Shown: positions 26,801 to 38,800 of the stretch, piece after piece | Position numbering within the stretch: position 1 is the first letter of the stretch | Layout of the letters: every line of letters begins with the position of its first letter | Assembly: GCA_029964075.1 (NCBI GenBank) | Contig: CM057129.1 | Location: 17,041,430 to 17,105,429 of the forward strand | Direction of reading: 5' to 3' | Source of the DNA: Patiria pectinifera | Lineage: Eukaryota; Echinodermata; Asteroidea; Valvatida; Asterinidae | DNA: 64,000 nucleotides | Made by a program: the position numbers and the translations under genes | Notes under the pieces: model-generated | What the model was told of the DNA's origin: nothing | The model's input: the letters and a program-made list of their open reading frames with translations, nothing else | Database searches by the model: none

Positions 26801-29800
26801 ATAGATCTCTTTATTTGTATGTACGTGAGAACCTCTTTCATACTGAATCCAAAAGGGCAGTATATTGCTCTAGAATTCTGCAGATCCGAACCGTGAACGA
26901 AGTATTTTAATTATCTCAAGTGCACAGCTAATCAATTTTGATGGATTCAGGCTGCCAAGATTAACACATGGCTGTTGTGGGTGTTAAAACAATTCCATGC
27001 ACACGTACATATTTAAGTACATTTAAATCCAAAGGTACGTGTTGGAACAAAATGCTTACATGTACATGTATGTGTTTCATGTACGTGAACATGTACGTAC
27101 ATGTACAGGTACCCGTACATCTTCTTTGTTTTCAACTCAGTCAAATGAACGCACAAAAGGTTTAATCATGTTAATCCAAGCTCTACAAAACTCCACCTTC
27201 AGCTTCACGCGTGAGGTCTAAGACTGTACCAGTGCATTTTACGAAATCTACTGCAGTGCACTTTCCATAACAAAGCCTGCACATACGCAGGCAGCCCTGT
27301 TATATGATCAGCCTGTGTGATGTGTTCCTAATCAACCCACTGGTACAATATGTCCGGGTACATGTACATGTATGCCCACAAGGAAGGATGAGATCATTCA
27401 ATGCTCCCAAAATAGAACACTAGAACACCGCACACAGGGTTTTTGTCTAGAATATGCAGCACGTCACATCGCACTCGCATTGATTCTGTATGTAAAAATG
27501 AGACAAATTGATTTTTTTCTTCTTCTGGGGGCTAATTAAAAGCTAAGATGTCAGTGATTAATCCCATGTGTTGACTGACCAGACTAGTTATGAAAATTTG
27601 TTCTTGCGTTGATTGGCACTAACAATTCATTTAATTAAGAAATATGTTAATCAAAAAAATCTATGTAATGTTTTATTTTTAATGTATTGTATTTCACAAA
27701 GATGTATAATGAAAGCAACTCATTTCTTTTTTCTTAAAACCTATTGGTCGAGAATGCTGTAAGCATATAACACGGAATTAAAAAGCAAGTACTTAGTTAG
27801 AACTGTCAGGCAAAATTGTACGCAGTCTCAGCTGGCCTAGTTTTTTAGCAAGACCCATTTCCTTGTTCTAATTCATTCCACTTGCACTGGGAATTTACTC
27901 CGCAAGTGATGTGTGTCTGGCTTCGTCGCCCCCACAACAAACCGTCGGGGAGAGCACTGAAACTGATGGATGGAGGGATGGAAATAGATGGAACATACAT
28001 GTACAATCTACAAACTGTAGAGTGCAGGCTCATTCTCTGCACCACAGCTTGTAAAAATCCAAACAAGTAAGAAAACAACAGGAACAAACACAACCCAAAC
28101 AAGTTGTAAACACGGAAATAGGCCAACTTACATGTACAAAAAATTGTGCTAACTTGTACACGGCATATCGTCACCAATTTTGTGCCATTAGCGTAATTAA
28201 CGAACGATGGAATGTTGTATCTCGAAATTTGGTAAGCATGTAGAGGACATCATAAAATGTTAGAATAACCACAAATCTCAGATTTGAGAAAATCTCGGTT
28301 TTGGATGGATGTGTCACTTCGTCAAAACGGTGACGATATGTGTGCCCAAAAAGAAACAAAATGTAAATTGTATGGTAAAGTCATTCTAATTAACCCTAAC
28401 CACCCCATTCGTCCTTAAAAATCCCATGTTCTTGTTGAAATCTGTTGGACTTGGAATGAGGACTGCACTAGTAAACTGCTTTACATGGGGTTAGGCATAC
28501 CACCATAATCAGAGTCCAACATAGCCTTTAGTCAAGTCCCACGCGCCTATACCAGGACCATCCGGACACGTAACGCACCCCGGATGCTGGCACGTAAAAA
28601 GACTAGCACGAGCGGCGAAGCCGCGAGGGCCTTTACTATCTCGTGGAACTAATCACTTATTCATTTATTCACGTAATATAAATCAAGCAATATAAACCAA
28701 TCATCTAACGGTGGTTTGCGGTTACCATCAACAGCACGCGCGCCATGGCGCGCGTACTGTCTGGCGCCAGACGATGGCCGATTTACGTTAGTAATTCTGC
28801 ATTTTCATTGGTCAATTCACAACGGGTAATGCATTATGCATGTCTACCAAATTGGTAGACAAATGTAAAGAAAAACGTAAGCGTTCTCCACGAGATGGTA
28901 AAGGCCCTCGCGGCTTCGCCGCTCGTGCTATAGTCTTTCTACGTGCCAGCATCCAGGGTGTGTCACGTGTCCAGGTAAGCGCGTGGGACTTGACTAAAGG
29001 CTAAGTCCAACAGTGAGGAAGGATCCTAGTATAAAATCAAGCTCAATGGTGGTTAGGGTTAGATAAATGGATAAAAACAAATTCTTTCAAATTTCCTAAT
29101 TCATCATCAGAGGATAGTCATCTCTAGCCTACGGTACACATACATGGATGTGTATACATTTGTATGTGTTACAGAATTAACTTTTATTTTGACAGGAAAT
29201 CTGCAAATGTCTGAAGCAGACAGGAGTATCACCATGAAGAATCTCTCACCCAGAGCTTTAAAAACAATCTGAGGAATTTAGTAAACAAACTCGGCACTCG
29301 ATAGGAGTGTCCCTCCTGATAGTACAGATACATGCTTTATGTACAGGAAATTCTCATATCATTCAGGATCCATCCCCTCATTCACAGTGTATACATTTCT
29401 TGTTGGGTCAGGGCTCTCATTTTTACAGTCAATTTACGACTGCTGCATTTCAATGAACCACTTAAAGAAACTACAGTGCGTGCATACATATGTACACGCA
29501 GTAGAAGAACCGTACAGTAGGCCTACATTTACACAGGAACAACAGGAAGCAGAATGTTTATGAGCGAGTCCCATGTGCCTGATGGGCACATAAAACTGTG
29601 GCTTTCTCAAGCTCATTTGAATTTGCCAAACACAGACAAGTTATTACCGGTAATTTAAGATACTAGTACAAACTTACACATAAATTTGTTTGATACTGGC
29701 ATTATAATTGAGGGAAAAGTTTAATCAATTAACGTGCAGCAACACTTTATTTACAATGTGGGGTGATTTTACAAAATTGAAGTCCACTGGCAAATGTTGT

Positions 29801-32800
29801 ACAAAATGTTTGAATTTTGATATTCTAATATCCCCCCTCCCCTCCTGAAAAAAAAATGGTTTTTGTTTAATGAAATATTTTACTCAAGCCCTTAATATGG
29901 CCTTATGAAAGTGCTTGTATGAGATTACTTGACTGTACTGCTGTTTATGAACCTTACCCGGCAGAAAAATTAACCCTGATGACACCGGTACTTCCTCAGA
30001 AAGATACTCCTTACATGCAATTATTCACCATTTTATTTGTTTTTACTGACTCTAGTCCATGTGCATGTAACTAAACAAATGAAACGCTTTGCAGGGAACA
30101 GGGTAATTATTCTTTATTTTTTCAATTCTGTTTTAATATAAACAATGTCACACCCTACCAGGATCTTGGCAAGTACATGTACGTACGATACTTCAAGTAC
30201 ATACTTCTTTATGCAAAAACACAGCTAGTTTGTTGACCCATGGTTGACCAACTGATTAAAGCTATAGTCCATCATTTGTAATTAGTGCATTTTGTTCGTT
30301 TGAAGCAACAAAAGTGTTCAAAATCTAATGAAGGATACTGAGCAACTAACCTGATGAAGTTTCAGCTAAGCTTCAGCTGTACATTCCGAGAAAAGCAGCA
30401 TTCTAAGATCTCAATTTCAAATCAAAAGTTACTGAATCATGTTTTGAATTGTTTTGAATTGCAGCTACGAACTACTAATTTAAATTTTCCGGTGCTTCCT
30501 AACCCCCCTCCCTGGGCCTTTTTGCTAGGATGTAGCCTCTCATCCTGCAAAAATCTCCAATTGGCCCTCATGAAAAATAGCATATAGCCTCAATCCTGCA
30601 AATTCCTCCGTTATTTCTTGAATAATGGTCCATGGAGGGGTGACCACTGCCTGAATCCTGCAAAATCCTCCGGCTATGACTGTCAATAGGCTGAGGCAGA
30701 GGCAGTGACATCTTGGAGCAGTGCGGAGGATTTCAAGTATAATCAAGGACTAAATTTATGTACAGCTGAGCATAAAGAACACAAGGTCCGGCCCAAGACC
30801 TTTTGCCATGTAACCTCAATCCTGCAAATTCGCTATAGTCCATCATTTGCAGCTATCAATTACTGTTGAAAAACAAATGTGAAATTATTCTTTCTGGGAA
30901 GCTGTCATTTGCTGCAATTCAAAACAATTCAAAACATGATTCAGTAACTTGGAATTGATTGAGAAAGAAGATGAATGCTGCTTCTTGATGTACAATGAGC
31001 TGAAGCAGCTAGCTCATCAGGTTAGTTGTCAGGCTCAGTTCATTAGATTATTTGATTTTTTGTTGATTCAAACGAACAAACAAAACTAAATTACAAATGA
31101 TGGACTATAGCTTTTTAAGAATCACCGTTGGAAATGCCTTCTCGTGATTTATTAAAAAATGACAGCTTCCCAGAAAGAATAATTTAACAGGGAGTTTAGT
31201 TCCCTTACTATCTTTCAACCAAGTTTGTTTTTCAACAGTAATTACGCCAGTTACTTTTCGGATGGCTGCAAATGATGGACTATAGCTTTAAACAAAAAAA
31301 ACATGATTATCTTGCCAGCTACACATCCTCTACAGTTCCTTGTATTCTCAGAAAATCCACAATAATTACATCTCAAACAATTTTGCACATTACAAACCGT
31401 GCTCGGTCTTTTAATCGTTACATTTTTGAAGAGGAAAACCTTTGAGCACTCCTATTAAATTGTTTCAGATTGCATTGTACTGTATGTATTTACTCCATAC
31501 ATTGATCAATAAAACCATAGAGTGCTGAGGCGGTCCAGCCAGTGGGGGGTGCACGGTCTGGGGCAGTTTCAAGAGTAAAGGGCAGGGCAGTTGTTGTCGC
31601 TTTGAGGGCTAAGGGGGAGGGGGGTTTGAGGTCTTTGAGGGCTATTAAAAACACTTGTACATGTATTAAGAGCCTTGTTTACCTACAAGAACTTGCACAC
31701 TTTGACTTGGGTTAAACGTTTTATGGACCATGTAATTTATGTGCCACACACACTTTTTCCCTTTTTCAAGTCAAACTGTAGAAGTGCAATTTTAATTTTG
31801 AAGCAAAATGGAAGTGTGCAATTGAGCCTTCTACCACCTCAGATATGAATGAATACTACATGCACATGCACTTGTGGTCACCAGATTAGTGTACACAACT
31901 CTATATTCCTATAGAGTCAAATTTGTGGACATGTAAATTAACGTGTAATGAGTTCTAATTATAATGCCATAAAACCACTGACCCCAATTGTACGCAGCTG
32001 AGTCCCAAGAGCATGTACATAACATTATGTGTACATGTACATGTACATGTACCGGTAGACGTAAAAAGTGCACCACTTGGCAGTAACCCTCCCACTGTTT
32101 GAACATGTCACAGACAGTCAAAAAATCCATCCACTTCCCCTGCCATGCATTTTGCACAGGCTAATCACCAACAGTCAGATCATGTATTTTAGACAATCAC
32201 TCTGACTAGTCAAATTCAGTCAACTGACAAAGCAGGAAACTAGTGCGCACAGCTGGCTTATCAATCACCTACAGTCAAAGCCTATCAAGTTACACAAACA
32301 GTCACAGTCAGTCAATCCTGCTTTATGTAGGCTGGGAGCTCTGAACTGTTGAAAACAGTCACTGATTATTAACAAATTTAAAAAGGAATTCTAGCTAGTG
32401 AAGGAAATTTGCAGGAATAATGACCATTCAAACCATGGGACAAAGGGACAAAAACATAGTACTGATGAAAGTGATGATCGAGATGTCACATTTCGACCTT
32501 TCAAGAAAACAAGCCCTAGACACCAGAAGAGACACCCATCACGTATCTGGGGTTTCGGGGGCTTCCTCCGAGGTGGCTTTAGGCCCCCCCCCCAAAAAGT
32601 CTCCGGTTTCTGGTATGCGCGCACGTCGCCGTAGCCATGCGCGTCGGCAAAATGAAAAAGTTTTTTTTTCAATGAAAGATGATGTCTCAAAACCGCCAAA
32701 CTCACTGGTTTGACTGGAATCCTGCTGCTGCACAATTTTAACGTGTTTTTTAGATGGGGTTATGATCGAGGAATAAGCTTTATGTGGCCTCTCTGGTCTC

Positions 32801-35800
32801 CCATAATATTTGCACTAAGTTTAGTCGGGCACCATTTGCAGTCATCAGCCGACATTTGAAGCAAAAAAAAACAGGTTACTTTTTGGGCAAGCTCCATACC
32901 AGAAACCGGAGACTTTTTTTTTTTGGCCTTATATAGTGCGCTGACAATTCCTTGGTCTTCAGTGCATCTTACCAAAAATTGTGCAATGATTTCCATGTCT
33001 TCTCTGAATGCCTCAAAATTAAATCGCACCATCTATTGTCTCACTCCCTGCTGTACTTTTCAACAATTAGTTAGGTTAATCTGATTAGTGCCTGGCCCAT
33101 GGGCAGTTAATTGGATGGAGATTTGTAATGTTTATCCTTGTTTTATCACAAGCAAAACCACAGGTCGATGCTGTGATAAACAAATAGTGTACAGCAATCA
33201 TGTATCTGGTTGACATCAGTTTCTTATGACACATTGATGTTTTACACAATGAGACACAAAAACTGCTTCAACGACAAAACGAAGGTACCGTAAATATAAA
33301 TCATTTAATTTTTGGCCTGTCATGTGCACTAGTCCATTTTTTCAAGAAGTTAAGGTAATAGGCCTATACAACAATTTTTTTTTTTTTCAGAAATGGGTGA
33401 ATTGTGGATCGTTGCACTGACCTGTTTAAAGTTTTGTGTTCATAGATGCTGGAAAAACCAAGAAAAATAATATTGTTCTTGTAGTCTGGTTCCATGACCC
33501 TACATGTACTTCAGACGACGGAGAATTGTCAGGCTAGGGAACCAGACTAGCTGGCTTGCACCCGTTCATGGGTGTGTAACAGATTGCAAACAAAATGTGG
33601 GCTAACTAAATTTGGTAAATTGGGGGCAGTATTTGAAAAAAAGTTTTAAAAATGTCCCAACGATGGTCAGCCAACCAACCATCGTTGGAAATTGATACAA
33701 CAATTCTATTTTTGTTGAAAATGACTGCACACCAAGTCAGGTGCCAAGATTTCATAGTATGCTTGAGACTATTATTCCATTTCAGTTAATTCCATTACAT
33801 GTATGTATTTCATAATAATTTTGTAGTTTCGTTTTTTAAAGTTTGCAAATGTTGTATATACGGTACCTTGAAATGTATACATACCGAGAACATTCAGTTT
33901 TGTTTTGGCATTTAAGGTGAACAGCCAGAAAATGTTGCACATAATGTATTTCTGACATTATACAACACCTGAATAAATCCCCGTCATCTGATTGGTGGAT
34001 CGTTGATCACATGTCATTGAATTATTCGTACCAATGCACGGCGTGCGCGTGCACTGTGCGTGCACTGTGATTAGAAGTACCATTGCACTGTCACTGCACA
34101 TGTTGCCGATGGTGGCGCTGTGGTGTCCAATTTGCCAATCAGAGTTCTGAACTTATTGTACTGTTTGAGTTATGATAACTCTGAACGTCAAAAACTTGTA
34201 ATTTTTTAACTTGAATAAATTGGCTATTATTAATCACCAATCAGATTGACCAATCAGATGACGGGGATTATATAAAATAAATAAAATATGAAATGTTTCA
34301 ATGTAATAGAAAGAATAATTTCATTCGGTGACAGATGAAATGTTCCATTCCCACCGGCTTCGCCTCGCCTCGTGGGATGGAACACATCATCTCTCTGAAA
34401 AGTATTCTTACCATTGCACTCACAAATATTCATTATTTGTATACTATTACATAAATTTTGCCCTCTTTACATACTTACATTGTACATGTCTACTGTACAT
34501 TTGAAAAATCAAACTTTCCTCCATGCTTACAGAAAAAAAATGTGTCCATCCTAGAGGGGATTGTTACTTGTACTGATGATACTTCTCACCATGGGGTCTT
34601 ACGGGTTGAGGCAATACAGGGGATGCAGCAGTGTTTCCCCTGCCCATTCAAATGTGAGGCGGCCCACCTCGTTCCTTTCAGTGACCACCTCGTTAAATTT
34701 CAGCCAATATTACCACCTCGCTGTGAAGATTTGCAACAAAATACCAATCAAAAGATTTTCATTTGGCGTAATTTATGAACGTTTTCCTTGACCTGTATCA
34801 AGAACTCACAATTTGGATTTGTAGATGGAATCATTGCGCATTTTTGAGAGAGCTGCATTCTTTTCAGTTTGCAGGGTGCGTAAATTTTGTTTCAATCATC
34901 AATTTGAATTTTACGACCTCGCTCGGTTCATTAGCCAGGGGATGCACTGGGATGCAGAGTGGGGTGAAACAAATAAAACGTACACATGTACATGTACACG
35001 CACATGACAATCCAGACTGCCTAGATTTCCTTTCCAGAATAAATATAGCCTCCATAACTAGCAGTAGCCTATACAACACAAAAAGAACCTACGGTACATG
35101 TTAGACACAAAAGAACATTAAAAAGTACACGTGGATGTGATGCCGGATAGGTCCACATGCAATTTACGGCGACTCGGGTTTCAGTTCATGGCATACGTTT
35201 TTCACATCACATTTTGAACAAAGCATTTTTTCCTGGTCAACAGAGATAATAAACTATCAGTGACAAAACAAGATTTGCTTTTTTCTGGTTTCCTTGTCAG
35301 TCCCCCAGCCTCCTGAACCACATGTGCATGCATCAAAACAGACAGCACTGATAATATCCATCCATCTGTTTTGGACATCACCAGCAAGGATTATTAATTT
35401 CAACAGAGCCCCAGTTCATTTCCTTTTATTTTATCATCCCCGTTCACGACCCTGCACAAAGACATTCCTTTCAGGAATAGCTGGAATATCCCGTGCTGGG
35501 ACTGGGATGCCATTGGCGTGAGTGTGTCAGTCAGTCAGTCAGTGTGGCTGGCAGGGTCCTTGGAACTCCCGAGGAAGGAAAGCCCAAGTCCTTGCATATG
35601 ACATTTTACACACTGTAGGGGAGCTGGATATTTACAAGTTCATATTTTTTTCCGTCACGTCTGTGGAGAATACAATAATTAGTTTAGCATTGCTGAATTA
35701 CCCAGTCTGGGTATGCATAGGCTTACAGGAGGACTGCATGTTCATTGCCTCTGCCAAAAAGGTTACGTCTTCATCGGCGTTGGTTAGTTTGTTGGTTGGT

Positions 35801-38800
35801 TGGTTGGTTTGTCTGTTAACGAGATAAAAGGCCATCAGCCTTGGTCCAAAATTTTGGCAACCGGTTATCAAATGAGGGGAATAATCGTCGTAGCGATTTT
35901 TGGCAAGGTATACACCTCCAGAGTTGGAAACTATGTGATAGCATTGCAGCGGTGGCAGCTTTTTAGGTGTTATCACCCTTTTTTCACAATGTCCATGCTT
36001 GTTACCACTCTAGGGGCGGTAGGCCTATACCTTGCGCATGCGCACTATAATCATTTTATGCCCTGATCTGATACTGACCAAACCCCCAAGCTGATGGCCT
36101 ATAACTCAAAAAGATATGGACAGATTTACATGAAAAAAAATTAGGGGAGGTCCTTGGTACAAGTACAAATCAATTAGATTTTGCAGGGTGATCCCGAACT
36201 GGGTCTGGATCCAGGATTTTTTTGAAGGATTCTTCTTCTTTAATGCGAGTATTTCTTTTGGGTGTACTGACAATATGGCAGGGAATGGTTTAGCTTTGGC
36301 GGAGGTTTGCACTCTCTGAGTGCTCTGTACTTGCATTGTGTTGATTGAAGTACAAGTAAATTAGGCAGCAAACGAATGGGGCAAATGAGTCAATCTTATG
36401 GCAAAAGCACTACGGTGTATGTACTAATTTGGGATGAAAAAACTGCAAGGTTAATTATTAAGAGTAAGAATGCATGTGGTTATGCGTATATATATGTACA
36501 TAAAACCTTTTCTATCAGATTGCTTCTGCTGAGTATTTGTACATAATATACATACATGTCCAAGAAGACCTAGTTGTAGAACACGTCATTGGAAACACAA
36601 GTATATCCGTGCAAATAAGTTACTCTACATAATAGTACACATGCCAGTTTCCATTTTAACCACAAATGTAAAACAGACAATTACATGAATGGTTTTCCAT
36701 GAATCCTTGTTATAAACATATAAATTGAGTTTAGTTCATTAATTCTGGGTATTTTTTGCCGGGATACGGGTGCACAAGTAGTCTCGACATACATGTAATA
36801 GCTATTCCTGGAAAACTGATGAGTCAGTCCCACATTTAAAAAAGAACTTGAATTTATTCAATTCTCAAACAAAGGGATCCTGGACCTCAGAAATGAATGT
36901 CCTAAAGCTGCAAATTTTTGATTACACAAAGAGGATACTCAAAAAAAAAGGAATAGAAATCATTTTTAATGTTTTTGTGAGCATATTTTGTTGGCTACTT
37001 ATGTAAAAATGAAGAAAGTCTTAACATTTTGATTATACTTTGGAATTAAAGGCCTTCGGGCAACAGTTTTTAGGTAAACTTTTTCAATTCCTGGTATATG
37101 CCTCTTGCTTTTGGGTTTTTTTTTTGTATTTTGTGATTTTTGTTGTTTGTTTGTTTGTTTGTTTGTATGCCAAATAAATAATAATAAAAATAATAATAAA
37201 ATGATGTCCATTATAAAATATGCATAATAGGCCAGTGAAATCAAGCCTGCGATACATAAAGGATCATGTATTAAATTTCAGTTGCAAATTACACATTGTC
37301 TGTTTTCCTTGCTTCACGATTAAACACAGTAAACACACGTACGCCATAATACATGTATTTCCAACAATTAAACTAAATACCATATACCGTATGTATGATT
37401 CTCACAATATCAAATGAGTAACAAACAAAAGTAGCTTCAAGAGGACATAAACAGCAAATAGGGGTAAACAATGATGACGGATGACTCTGGCTGTAATGAC
37501 AACAGCAATCAGCCCAAAGTGGCCAATGCTTCCAGTAACATGTGAATGTGTGCACGTGACGGTGGCCTAAATTAGTGCCCTTCATTGGACAATCAATGAT
37601 GTGTGTTATTTAGGGATGGATGAGTCACCGCAGGTCTAGTGGCACAGACCTACTGGTACACCTCACATGAGGAGTTGGGGGAATTCTGGCCTACATGTAG
37701 CTGCACATATGTTCTTATCGTCTGCTGAATATTTCTCGTGAGATGTGATTGCCGCTAGCGTTATTCATCATGTTCTACCATAGCTGGCAGGGTTGAGTTA
37801 CACATGTGACTATACATCTTTTTTTTAAATCCTCAATGTGCTCAAAGACAGAGAGACCATGCAACATCACCATCAGTGCATCCCTACTGAAGCTCAGTCG
37901 AGTGTCAGCTCACTGAACTTGCACTTGACTCCTTGACAGATGGTCAGAGCGGACGCGGCAGGGCATAATTGGGACAGAGATGAATTCATACCCCACAAAA
38001 GGCAGTGACACATGCATGAATGGAATTACAGGGATTATCAAAGGATTATCCAGAAAAAAGTGCATACACTGAACAATAGACTTCAGATTTCGCACCTTAG
38101 TTCTGTAAGGCAAAATAAAAAAAAATGTTTAGCGTCCTGCCTTTCTGAAAAAAAAGGAAGCGGGAGGCCCCTTTTTTTTTTACGTCTAAAATGGCCGCCC
38201 GACTGGGCTATATTTAAAAATGGACGCCACTTCTTTTTTTTAAATGGCCGCCATTGGACTCAACAGCTTTATATTGGCTAGATGAGGCCAAAATGATGTC
38301 ACTGTTGAAAATTTAAAACATTTTCGGTTTAAAAAAAGAAGAAGAAAAAAAGGACGCGGCCTCCAAAAAGGAAGCGGGTGGGGACGCTAAACATGGTTTT
38401 TTTTATATCGCCTAATGGTCACTACATAGTTCTTTGGATAATTGGATCAATTGCTCAATGTATGCTATGTACGTGTTTGCCTGCACAATCCAGAATGTCA
38501 AGGCAATATTCATCATCTGAGGTAAACACACTTACAATACACTCAGTCAAACCAAAAGGTCAAACTAAGGTTGCAGTTTCTTCATTGCACAATATAACAT
38601 GTAACATTCACCATCTGTAAACATACACAAATGTACACTGCAATGTACAAATGTACTCTGCAATGATTAAAACCCTCCTATTGTTTGATCATTCACAGAC
38701 AGTCAAAACATTCTTCCACTTTCCTTAATGTCATGCTAGTAAAAAAAAAACAGTCCAAGATCATGATAAACAGCATTTAGTCAAATTCCATCAACAGACA

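Noticed and set aside
29108-29140. A further DDY-type cassette exon in intron 1 (minus strand GATGACTATCC)
   Set aside because: It reads DDYPLMMN then stop, with no YxxP and no matching splice sites.
32391-33032. Opposed reading frames of 90-114 codons
   Set aside because: They share KKSPVSGM only because an inverted-repeat element is read from both ends.
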